From contig NZ_MUXN01000016.1 in the NCBI RefSeq assembly GCF_001995215.1, positions 405,724 to 469,723 on the forward strand: 64,000 nucleotides of DNA, read 5' to 3'. The stretch's first letter is position 1, and the number at the start of each line of letters is the position of its first letter. Origin of the DNA: Amycolatopsis azurea DSM 43854 (lineage in GTDB: Bacteria; Actinomycetota; Actinomycetes; Mycobacteriales; Pseudonocardiaceae). The translations under genes were made by a program, and so were the position numbers. The notes below the pieces were generated by a model, which saw only the letters and a program-made list of their open reading frames with translations, ran no database searches and was not told the DNA's origin. Shown here one piece after another: positions 22,482 through 29,392 of the stretch.

Positions 22482-23822
22482 GCCCGAACTGGGCTGTGCG
22501 GCACGTTTGGCGCGCCTCGCCAGCAGGCCGATGGAGCCGAGCGAGATCAACGCCAGCACGATGATGTAGAGCGAGACCGACATCGAGGTCCCGGTGGTTT
22601 CCAGCAGCAGCACCATGATGAACGGCGCGAGCCCGCCGCCGACGACCGCGCTGATCTGATAGCCGAGCGAAGCGCCGGTGTAGCGCATCTCGGCGGTGAA
22701 CAGTTCGGCGAACAGCGCGGCCTGTGGGCCGTACATGATGCCGAGGAACATCGACCCGACGAACGAGGCGACCACGAGCAGCGGCAGCGAAGCCGTGTCG
22801 ATCAGCAGGAACATCGGTATCGCCCAGAGCGCGATACCGGCGGCGCCGAAGGTGTAGATCTTGAGCCTGCCGATCCGGTCGGACAGTTTCGCCGACAACG
22901 GGATGATCGCCAGTTGCAGCGTGCTGATCAGCAGGGTCGCGACGAGCACGGTGGTCCGCGACATGCCCAGATGGCGGGTGGTGTAGTCGAGGACGCCGTT
23001 GAGCAGGATGTAGAACGTGGCGGTGTTGACCATGAACGAGCCGCCTGCCAGCAGCACGGTGCCTTTGTGGTTGCGCAGGACGTCGCGCAGCGGCGACTTG
23101 GCTTGGCCGCGTTCCTCGGCGGCGAGTTTCGCCGCCGCCCGGCGGTATTCCGGCGTCTCGTCGATCTTGACGTGCATGTACCAGGCCAGCCCGAGCACGA
23201 GGATGCCGACCAGGAAAGGGATCCGCCAGGCCCAGGTGAGGAAGTCGGACGGCGGGGCGACCTGCGCCGCGACCAGGAACACGGTGTTCGCCAGCACCAC
23301 GCCGATCGGCACGCCGAGCTGGACGAGGCTGCCGTAGAGCCCGCGTTTGCCGGGCGGCGCGTACTCGGTGGCGAGCAGCATCGCGCCGCCCCATTGGGCG
23401 CCGACCGCGACACCCTGCACGAGCCTCAGCAGGACCAGCAGGATCGGCGCGCCGATGCCGATCGTGTCGTAGGTGGGGAGCACGCCGATCAGCGTGGTCG
23501 CCGCGCCCATCAGCGCGATCGCCAGTACCAGCACGGGTTTCCGGCCGCGTTTGTCGCCGAGGCTGCCAGCGATGATCCCGCCGAGCGGCCGGGCGAGGAA
23601 GCCGACCGCGAAGGTCGCGAAAGAGGCGAGGACGCCGGCCGCCGCGTTGGTGGTGGGGAAGAAGGTCTTCCCGAACACCAGGGCGGCCGCGATCCCGAAG
23701 ACGAAGTAGTCGTACCACTCGACCGAGGACGCGAGTGCCGCGGCGGTGGCGGCCCTCCGGCGCTGGGTCGGGGTGATCGTCGGCTCGGTGGCTTCGGGGA
23801 CGTTCGGTGCGCTGTCGGCCAT
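22440..23822 (-). CDS. MHS-type MFS transporter (metabolite:H+ symporter)
   Basis: A 460-residue integral membrane protein with 12 predicted helices. SSVEWYDYFVFG near residue 33, RPLGGIIAGSLGDKRGRKP in loop 2-3 and LRLVQGVAVGAQWGGA are signatures of the metabolite:H+ symporter family (ProP, ShiA, KgtP). The substrate is likely a small organic acid or osmolyte, not determined. A strong promoter lies 45-75 bases upstream. The 3' end overlaps the convergent WYL gene. The adjacent TetR gene may control it, as a shared octamer occurs in both promoters. Confidence 0.9.
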   Translation of the reverse strand: MADSAPNVPEATEPTITPTQRRRAATAAALASSVEWYDYFVFGIAAALVFGKTFFPTTNAAAGVLASFATFAVGFLARPLGGIIAGSLGDKRGRKPVLVLAIALMGAATTLIGVLPTYDTIGIGAPILLVLLRLVQGVAVGAQWGGAMLLATEYAPPGKRGLYGSLVQLGVPIGVVLANTVFLVAAQVAPPSDFLTWAWRIPFLVGILVLGLAWYMHVKIDETPEYRRAAAKLAAEERGQAKSPLRDVLRNHKGTVLLAGGSFMVNTATFYILLNGVLDYTTRHLGMSRTTVLVATLLISTLQLAIIPLSAKLSDRIGRLKIYTFGAAGIALWAIPMFLLIDTASLPLLVVASFVGSMFLGIMYGPQAALFAELFTAEMRYTGASLGYQISAVVGGGLAPFIMVLLLETTGTSMSVSLYIIVLALISLGSIGLLARRAKRAAQPSSGSFDRAREAVGDQP

Positions 23823-23867
23823 CGGTGTGCCCTTCGCTCGGCGCTGCCGCGGCGGTGCGGTCCGGGC

Positions 23868-23935
23868 AAGTTAACAACCGCTTAGTATGTGGTCAACGTC
23901 TCAACGGGTAATTCTCGATACCGACCGGTTGGTAT
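23868..23935 (-). promoter_or_regulatory. MFS gene promoter with nearby TetR-type dyad
   Basis: On the minus strand TTGACC (23896-23891), a 17-base spacer and TAACTT (23873-23868) form a good promoter 45 bases before the MFS start. Inside the spacer is the octamer CGCTTAGT (plus strand 23879-23886), which also occurs in the operator at 24675-24682. Upstream, the 18-base dyad ATACCGACCGGTTGGTAT (23918-23935, one mismatch) has the form of a TetR operator. Confidence 0.55.
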
Positions 23936-23980
23936 GTCACTCTGGTGGCGGTATCGCCGACGGAGGTCGATCAGTACTGG

Positions 23981-24595
23981 TCAGGAGAGTTTCGTGCCGA
24001 GCATGCGCAGCACCAGCTCGCTGTACTCCTGGCCCAGCTTCTTGGGTGTCTGGCGGGCGCGGTCGCTGTACCAGCGGGAGACGTCGACGCCGAGCGAGAG
24101 CACGGCGCGGGCGGCGGTGTGCGGGTCGCCGACGGTGAAGACGCCCGTCCGCGAGCCTTCGGTGATGACCTCGCGCACGACCTGCTCGATGCGGCGGCGC
24201 AGTTTCGCGACGATCTCGAACTCCTCGTCCGGCAACGCCTGCAGTTCGTACTGCACCACGCGGGCCACGGTGTGCCGCCGCGCGTGCCAGGCCACGAAGT
24301 CCTCGACCAGCAGCCGGATCCGCTCGACCGGGTCGGTCTCGCGTGCCACGACGCTCTCGACGAGGGACAGTGTCTGCTCGTGGCCGTACTTCGAGATCGC
24401 GAACAGCAGCGCGGCCTTGGACGGGAAGTGCACGTACAGGGCCGCGGGGCTCATGCCCGCCGCCGAGGCGATGTCCCTGGTCGTGGTCGCGTGATAACCG
24501 CGTCGTGCGAAGGATTCGACCCCGGCCAGCATCAGTCGACGCGCCGTCTCCGGCTGGACGTCGGGCCACAGTTCGGCCGACAGCGACATGGTCAT
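23981..24595 (-). CDS. TetR family regulator
   Basis: A 204-residue TetR protein. The DNA-binding part reads SFARRGYHATTTRDIASAAG then MSPAALYVHFPSKAALL (about residues 28-65), followed by a helical ligand domain with ending RMLGTKLS. It is divergent from the SDR pair at 24721 and lies upstream of the MFS gene. Two operator-like repeats in the divergent promoter suggest that it represses the SDR operon. ATG 24595 and ATG 24589 are both possible starts. Ligand unknown. Confidence 0.9.
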   Translation of the reverse strand: MTMSLSAELWPDVQPETARRLMLAGVESFARRGYHATTTRDIASAAGMSPAALYVHFPSKAALLFAISKYGHEQTLSLVESVVARETDPVERIRLLVEDFVAWHARRHTVARVVQYELQALPDEEFEIVAKLRRRIEQVVREVITEGSRTGVFTVGDPHTAARAVLSLGVDVSRWYSDRARQTPKKLGQEYSELVLRMLGTKLS

Positions 24596-24634
24596 CCGCA
24601 GATCCTCCCAGACGCTCGTACCCCGTTGGTGGGC

Positions 24635-24700
24635 TTGACACCACCTTCGGACCTTCCCATTGTAAGTGAGCGCTCGCTTAGTGAATGCGCTCGCTAGTGA
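24635..24700 (+). promoter_or_regulatory. TetR-controlled promoter of the SDR operon
   Basis: TTGACA (24635-24640) is a perfect -35 box, with a weak -10 (around 24658-24664). Immediately downstream the 18-base dyad TAAGTGAGCGCTCGCTTA (24663-24680, one mismatch) and a second partial copy GCGCTCGCTAGTGA (24687-24700) form a direct repeat. Binding there would block transcription just past the start site. Confidence 0.65.
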
Positions 24701-24720
24701 ACACAGAGGAGATCGACAGA

Positions 24721-25476
24721 GTGAACCACTCCTTCAAGGATCGCGTCGCGATCGTCACCGGCGCCAGCCGGGGTATCGGCCTCGGGATCGCCAAGGACCT
24801 GGTCGAGCGCGGGGCGAAGGTGTGCATCACCGCGCGCAAGCCGGAGCCGCTGGCCGAGGCGGTGGCCGAACTGGGCGGCGAGGCGGTCGCGATCGCCGTC
24901 CCCGGCAAGGCCGACGACGCCGAGCACCAGGACGAGGCCGTCGCCAAGACGATCGAGACCTTCGGGCGGCTCGACATGCTGGTCAACAACACCGGCATCA
25001 ACCCGGTGTTCGGGCCGACCCTGGACATCGACCCCGCCGCCGCCGCGAAGATCTTCGCCGTCAACGTGCTCGCGCCGCTGTCGTGGACCCGGCGGGCGCG
25101 CGACGCGTGGATGGGGGAGCACGGCGGCGCGGTGGTGAACGTCGCGTCCATCGCCGGGCTCGGCGCGTCGCCCGGGATCGGCATGTACGGCGTCAGCAAG
25201 GCCGCGCTGATCCGGCTCACCAAGGAACTCGGCTTCGAGCTCGGCCCGAAGATCCGGGTGAACGCCGTCGCGCCGGCAGTGGTCAAGACCAAGTTCGCGA
25301 CCGCGCTGTACGAAGGGCGCGAAGAAGAGGTCTCGGAGTCGTACCCGATGAAGCGGCTCGGCGTCCCGGCGGACATCGCGGGCGCGGTGTCGTTCCTGCT
25401 TTCCGAAGAGGCGGGTTGGATCACCGGGCAGACGGTCGTCCTCGACGGCGGCGTGACGCTGGCGGGTGGCCTGTGA
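24721..25476 (+). CDS. SDR family oxidoreductase (FabG-like)
   Basis: A 251-residue short-chain dehydrogenase: GASRGIGLGIAKDL (cofactor), NNTGIN (NNAG equivalent), an active-site Ser in VASIAG, and YGVSKAA with Tyr and Lys. It ends TGQTVVLDGGVTLAGG, typical of FabG-like enzymes. The GTG at 24721 has GAGGAG about ten bases upstream. It overlaps the next SDR gene by four bases. Together they probably act on the same pathway, controlled by the divergent TetR protein; the substrate is unknown. Confidence 0.88.
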   Translation: MNHSFKDRVAIVTGASRGIGLGIAKDLVERGAKVCITARKPEPLAEAVAELGGEAVAIAVPGKADDAEHQDEAVAKTIETFGRLDMLVNNTGINPVFGPTLDIDPAAAAKIFAVNVLAPLSWTRRARDAWMGEHGGAVVNVASIAGLGASPGIGMYGVSKAALIRLTKELGFELGPKIRVNAVAPAVVKTKFATALYEGREEEVSESYPMKRLGVPADIAGAVSFLLSEEAGWITGQTVVLDGGVTLAGGL

Positions 25477-26258
25477 CCGCGTCGTTTTCCGGAGCTGGTG
25501 TCGTCGTCACCGGCGGTGGAGGCGGCATCGGCGCCGTCCTCGCCCGCCGGTTCGCCGCCGAGGGCGCCAGGGTGGTCGTCGGCGACCTGAACGGGGACGC
25601 CGCGGCCGAAGTCGCGAAGGAGATCGGCGGGACCGCCGTCGCCGGAGACGCCGCGAGCGAAGCCGGTGTCGCGTCGATGATCGCGGCCGCGCGCGAGACC
25701 CTGGGCGAGATCGACGTCTTCTGCGCCAACGCCGGGATCGCGCCGATGGGCGGGGTGGACGCGCCCGAGGAGGACTGGGCGCGGATCTGGGACGTCAACG
25801 TGATGGCGCACGTCCGAGCGTCGCGGCTGCTGCTGCCGGCGTGGCTCGAACGCGGCCGCGGGCACTTCATCTCGACGGTGTCGGCGGCGGGCTTGCTGAC
25901 CAGCCTCGGTTCGGCGTCGTACTCGGTGACCAAACACGGCGCGCTCGCCTTCGCCGAATGGCTGTCGGCGACCTACCGGCATCGCGGGATCACCGTGCAG
26001 GCGATCTGCCCGCAAGGCGTGCGGACGGCGATGCTGGAGAACACCGGCCCGGCGGGCGAACTGCTGATGGGCGCGTCGGCGATCCAGCCGGAGCAGGTCG
26101 CCGACGCGTTGTTCGAGGCCATCGCCGCCGAACGCTTCCTGGTGCTGCCGCATCCCGAGGTCGCGGAGTACTACGCGGCGAGGGCCACGCAGACCGACCG
26201 CTGGCTCGGCGGGATGAACAAACTCCAGCGCAAGGTGGAGCAGGTCATCGGGGAGTGA
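25473..26258 (+). CDS. SDR family oxidoreductase (second)
   Basis: A 261-residue SDR starting at a GTG overlapping the previous stop. It has TGGGGGIGAVLARRF, CANAGIAPMG, and the catalytic YSVTKHG, followed by a C-terminal extension (RWLGGMNKLQRKVEQVIGE). Its 3' end overlaps the convergent carbonic anhydrase gene by 14 bases. Substrate not assignable. Confidence 0.88.
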   Translation: MTASFSGAGVVVTGGGGGIGAVLARRFAAEGARVVVGDLNGDAAAEVAKEIGGTAVAGDAASEAGVASMIAAARETLGEIDVFCANAGIAPMGGVDAPEEDWARIWDVNVMAHVRASRLLLPAWLERGRGHFISTVSAAGLLTSLGSASYSVTKHGALAFAEWLSATYRHRGITVQAICPQGVRTAMLENTGPAGELLMGASAIQPEQVADALFEAIAAERFLVLPHPEVAEYYAARATQTDRWLGGMNKLQRKVEQVIGE

Positions 26259-26739
26259 CCTCGTTCAGCTTCCCGGTCGCCACGTCGAAGACGAAACCGC
26301 GGACGGAATCCTTCTCGGGGATGAACGGGCTGTTCCTGATGCGCTCGATCGACTGACGGACGTCCTCGTCGAGGTCGCCGAACGCTTCGGCGGCCCAGGA
26401 CGGCTTGACGCCGACGTCCTCCTGGATGGATTTCTTGAAGCCGTCGTCGGTGAAGGTCAGCATTCCGCAGTCGGTGTGGTGGATGAGGATGATTTCGCGC
26501 GTTCCGAGCAGGCGCTGGCTGATCGCGAGAGAACGGATCTCGTCCTCGGTGACGACGCCGCCCGCATTGCGGATGACGTGCGCTTCACCTTCCTGGAGTC
26601 CGAGGACGCCGTAAACGTTGATACGGGCGTCCATACAGGCGAGCACGGCGACGTGTTTGGCGGGTGGCAAGGGGAGTGGTCCGGAAAAGCGCGCGGCGTA
26701 GTCGGCGTTGTTGGCCAGGAGTTCGTCGGTGACCGACAT
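26245..26739 (-). CDS. Beta-carbonic anhydrase
   Basis: A 164-residue beta-class carbonic anhydrase. Zinc ligands are Cys35, His88 and Cys91 (ACMDARI and HHTDCGM), with the Asp37-Arg39 dyad present. The numbering and sequence closely follow the mycobacterial Rv1284 type. It interconverts CO2 and bicarbonate in the cytoplasm and could supply bicarbonate to the acyl-CoA carboxylase. A GGAAGGG ribosome site precedes the ATG at 26739; the longer reading from 26808 has no such support. Confidence 0.93.
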   Translation of the reverse strand: MSVTDELLANNADYAARFSGPLPLPPAKHVAVLACMDARINVYGVLGLQEGEAHVIRNAGGVVTEDEIRSLAISQRLLGTREIILIHHTDCGMLTFTDDGFKKSIQEDVGVKPSWAAEAFGDLDEDVRQSIERIRNSPFIPEKDSVRGFVFDVATGKLNEVTPR

Positions 26740-26882
26740 GGGTTTCCCTTCCGGTTGGCGTAACGATGAGTGGACCGTTGGGATGCAGGCATGCGCAACC
26801 GTGCCCATGAGCTGAGACCGGTGGCCTGGCTGGCTTCTTCAGGTGCCTGGTGGGTTCTGGCCGCGGTCGGTCGCAGGTCTGG

Positions 26883-26935
26883 TCCGTGAAGGCCTCCTTG
26901 AGGGACCCAGAGTCCCTCAAGGAGGCCTTCACGGA
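26883..26935. repeat. GTGAAGGCCTCC palindrome, copy 1
   Basis: Perfect 24-base arms (26883-26906 and 26912-26935) around a five-base loop. The arm TCCGTGAAGGCCTCCTT is shared with the palindrome at 27085-27143, although the inner parts of the two differ. Confidence 0.85.
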
Positions 26936-27084
26936 ATCGGAGCTCGCCACGTTCGCCCCGCATGCACCAGCAGCCACGGCGGCTGCGCGTGAAGGACCCC
27001 TTTCCGCGGCTGAGCCGAGGAAACTCGGCCCTCACGCCTAGCCCGGCCATGCGCAGCCGTTGCTACCGCTGGGTTCAATCGCCA

Positions 27085-27143
27085 AGTCCGTGAAGGCCTC
27101 CTTGCCTACCCTGAAGGTAGTAAAGGAGGCCTTCACGGACTTG
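27085..27143. repeat. GTGAAGGCCTCC palindrome, copy 2
   Basis: Perfect 20-base arms (27085-27104 and 27124-27143) with the same TCCGTGAAGGCCTCCTT word as copy 1, enclosing a separate short stem (CTACC/GGTAG). The same arms around different tips suggest that arms and tips assort as modules. Confidence 0.85.
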
Positions 27144-27196
27144 CCCCTCTCGGCCCAAGCGCACTGAGAGGAACCTGGCGCAAGTGCGGTGTGATC

Positions 27197-27273
27197 GGAC
27201 CTTTCACGCCGGACTGTGTGGATTTCGGGTCGTCCAACGCCCCGAAATCCACACAGTGAGGCGTGAAAGGTCC
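27197..27273. repeat. Nested GTGTGGATTT palindrome with CGTCCAACGC loop
   Basis: Outer arms 27197-27210 and 27260-27273 (GGACCTTTCACGCC and its complement) enclose inner perfect 17-base arms 27213-27229 and 27241-27257 (ACTGTGTGGATTTCGGG). The loop contains CGTCCAACGC, identical to the element at 3278-3322 some 24 kb away. Confidence 0.85.
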
Positions 27274-27392
27274 GGTGACGCACGTAGTTCCTCGCCGACG
27301 GCCGCACTGCCCCAGGCGAACATCCAGGTTGATCTTCATCGGCAAGTCGGCCAAAGTAGTCGTGGGGTCTTGCTCGCGGTAAGGAAAAGTCA

Positions 27393-27728
27393 ATGGACAA
27401 GCGCTTCGTGCTCCGTGGTGCCGTTCTCGCGGCGACTCTGGCGGGGTCCGTGCTCACCACCGGTTCGGCGATGGCGAGCACCGCGGAACCGTGCGCGGCC
27501 GGCGCGTCGGGTGACGTCGCGGCGGCTTCCTGCACGCCGTATCGCAAGGTGAGTGAAGGCTGGAGCAGCAAAACCTCCTGCAACCGCGCCGGCAACGAAG
27601 GCGCGCAGGCGGGGCGCTGGACCGGCTGGAACTGCAGCCAGGCGCTGGCGGGCTGGGAGCTGTGGGTGCGCACCTGCACCGCGCTGGCCGCCGAAAAGGA
27701 CGCGGTGACCACGCGCGAAACCATCTGA
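27393..27728 (+). CDS. Small secreted Cys-containing protein of unknown function
   Basis: A 111-residue precursor. Residues 1-29 are a clear signal peptide (basic start, GAVLAATLAGSVLTTG core, cleavage after AMA). The mature protein of about 82 residues has five cysteines (EPC, ASC, TSC, WNC, RTC) and several tryptophans (EGWSS, RWTGWNCSQ, GWELW), which suggests a compact disulfide-stabilised extracellular protein. AAGGAAAAG precedes the ATG. I do not recognise the family. A strong hairpin terminator follows. Confidence 0.8.
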   Translation: MDKRFVLRGAVLAATLAGSVLTTGSAMASTAEPCAAGASGDVAAASCTPYRKVSEGWSSKTSCNRAGNEGAQAGRWTGWNCSQALAGWELWVRTCTALAAEKDAVTTRETI

Positions 27729-27737
27729 TTCCGAGCG

Positions 27738-27772
27738 GGGCCGCCTCGAGTGTGAAACACCCGGGGCGGCCC
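27738..27772 (+). terminator. Hairpin terminator after the small secreted protein
   Basis: GGGCCGCC (27738-27745) pairs with GGCGGCCC (27765-27772), and the inner CGAGTGT/ACACCCG can extend the stem with one wobble pair. It starts ten bases after the stop. There is no strong U-tract. Confidence 0.7.
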
Positions 27773-28248
27773 TGTCACTTCTCGGCGTCTACAATGGACG
27801 GTACGATTCCGGTCAAGCGATCGCTATGACCGTCGCGCACGATTCGGTCGATCGACAGGTCGTGACAGGTGTGTACCGATGACCGGTCACACGGTTCGCG
27901 TCGCGCGGCGAGATCTACCTTAAATCAATGTTAAGCATCGGCGGATTCGGTGCTATCTTGACTGAGCGAAAACGCGAGAAGTTCTTCACGCGGAATTCGC
28001 CTTTCGGCCCTCGTGGTGTGGGCTCGCGGTGGGGGTTCGGTCACCGAACCGGCCGCTGAGCTGAGGATTCTCCAGGCTGGAGCCCGATACCGAACCTTCG
28101 GTACGGCCTGTCCGCACGGTGGGTTCGGTGGCCACGAACTGCTCCGGAATTCGTTGACCCCGTCGTCGGCCGGTTCGTAGTGTTTGCCGAGTCTTGGGCA
28201 GGGACGGCTTTGGTGGACACATTTGGCTCAGGCAGAAGGGGGCTTTCC
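27773..28248. other. Long upstream region of the PAS-LuxR gene
   Basis: About 480 bases without a supportable gene. It contains an AT-richer patch around 27920-27965 (TTAAATCAATGTTAAG and CTATCTTGAC) that could be a promoter or binding site, and a candidate promoter at 28154-28183 close to the gene. Nothing else stands out. Confidence 0.5.
28154..28183 (+). promoter_or_regulatory. Candidate promoter of the PAS-LuxR regulator
   Basis: TTGACC (28154-28159) and TAGTGT (28178-28183) are separated by 18 bases. Transcription would begin near 28190, upstream of both possible starts (GTG 28213 and ATG 28249). Confidence 0.45.
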
Positions 28249-28908
28249 ATGGCCGGCATCCGAACGATTTCCCCGACCGGCAAGCGTGCTTTCGACGCAG
28301 GTCGTACCGCGCGACCCGGAATCATCAGTGAATTCGTGGAAGTGGCCGACATGCCGCTCGCGGCGCTCAGCGCCGGATTGCGGCTCGGTGGTGGCAACGC
28401 CGCCTTCTACCGTCTTCTCGGTCGCCGTCCCGCCGACGTGCTCGGCGAATCGTTCCCCGAACTCGTCACCACCGGTGCCGATCACCTGCGCGACCGGCTG
28501 AACCGGGTCGCCGAAGGGTGGGAGCAGCGGTTCCGCGGCAGCGTCAACGGGCTCGCCTCCGGCGGTGCCGACCGGCTGACCATCGTCGCGGGCCGGATGC
28601 GGGCGCCGGGGACGGCGATCCTGCTGACCATGCTCCCCGAGACGGGCCCCGCGCGCGCCGAGCAGCTGAGCTCGGTCAGCGACATCGAGGCGAAGATCCT
28701 CCAGGGGATCGCCAGCGGCCTGTCCAGCCTGGAGATGGCCGACAAGTTCTACCTCAGCCGTCAGGGGATCGACTATCACGTCGCCCGGCTTCAGCGGAAG
28801 TTCAAGGCCCGCAACCGGGTCGAGCTGGTTTCCCGGGCCTTCGCCACCGGCCTGCTGGACTCGACGGCCTGGCCGCCGCGGGTGCCGGAGTCCCGGCGCG
28901 CGAGCTGA
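28249..28908 (+). CDS. PAS-LuxR pathway-specific regulator (PimM-type)
   Basis: A 219-residue protein with an N-terminal PAS-like fold (about 30-135: ADMPLAALSAGLRLGGGNAA to GTAILLTMLPE) and a C-terminal LuxR helix-turn-helix (about 150-210: LQGIASGLSSLEMADKFYLS then RQGIDYHVARLQRKFKA). This domain order and size are those of PimM, the PAS-LuxR activator found in polyene macrolide clusters. It is the first gene of the polyketide region, next to four LAL regulators, which supports a cluster-activator role. ATG 28249 is preceded by AAGGGGG; GTG 28213 is a possible earlier start. Confidence 0.85.
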   Translation: MAGIRTISPTGKRAFDAGRTARPGIISEFVEVADMPLAALSAGLRLGGGNAAFYRLLGRRPADVLGESFPELVTTGADHLRDRLNRVAEGWEQRFRGSVNGLASGGADRLTIVAGRMRAPGTAILLTMLPETGPARAEQLSSVSDIEAKILQGIASGLSSLEMADKFYLSRQGIDYHVARLQRKFKARNRVELVSRAFATGLLDSTAWPPRVPESRRAS

Positions 28909-29392
28909 CCGCCCGGACTTGACCTGTGGGTGACCGCGGCGTGACGTACTCGTGCGGTTACGGTGCGGTCCCAGTGAACGGCCACCTCGATTGCACGTAT
29001 TTCGGCAGAATTCGTAATGTCCTTCGAGGCAGTTTCGCTCGTTTGAGCGCACCTGCCGAGTGTTGACGGCTCCGTTCGGCCGCCGGGGAGCAACCCTGCG
29101 GGCATCTCCGATTCACGCCCTGTTTCCTTTTGGCGCTACTTCTGCCATTCTTCGACTCGCCGGGGTCCGCGCGCGGTGGCGCGCCGGCCCGCGCCGCTCC
29201 ATGCTTCGAAAACCCCCGCCGACGAGCGTTGCGCTCATCTGAGCGCCTGGTATCCCTGTAGTGAGGGATAACCCTTATCCAGGTTGCACGCTCTATTCGG
29301 TAAGACGATCACACGATGAGATGGAAGCACGTAAGCGATTGTTCGCTCTGTGTGACGGCAGTGACTCCGATGGGACGACAGGGAGGCGGGAG
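28909..29392. other. Long upstream region of the LAL regulator operon
   Basis: No gene is supported here. The distal part (28909-29230) shows no convincing structure, although TTGACG occurs near 29063. The proximal part holds a cluster of dyads at 29231-29280, annotated separately. An in-frame GTG at 29261 would add 44 residues to the LAL protein but runs through these dyads and lacks a ribosome site. Confidence 0.5.
29231..29280. promoter_or_regulatory. Cluster of three dyads before the LAL operon
   Basis: GCGCTCATCTGAGCGC (29231-29246) is a perfect dyad with a two-base centre. TATCCCT (29251-29257) and AGGGATA (29264-29270) form a second, spaced by six bases. GGATAACCCTTATCC (29266-29280) is a third that shares bases with the second. 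Overlapping dyads of one theme (GGGATA) suggest a multi-subunit regulator binding before the LAL operon. Confidence 0.55.

Larger units (their letters stand above)
26740..27392. other. Gene-free stretch rich in long palindromes
   Basis: No credible gene is present. The stretch holds three long inverted repeats (annotated separately) and a degenerate GTGAAGGACCCC motif at about 26989. The codon-position pattern of neighbouring genes is absent here; reading frames that cross it are artefacts of the palindromes. Confidence 0.7.

Noticed and set aside
22914..23885. A 323-codon plus-strand reading opposite the MFS transporter
   Set aside because: Charged, low-complexity antisense frame of a membrane protein gene; no start signal or family match.
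28909..29230. Small RNA or peptide gene in the gap before the LAL operon
   Set aside because: No start with a ribosome site, no terminator-like hairpin and no conserved structure could be seen.
29261..29392. N-terminal extension of LAL regulator 1 from a GTG at 29261
   Set aside because: It would run through dyad operators, has no ribosome site, and the extra 44 residues do not look like the family; ATG 29393 has AGGGAGG.
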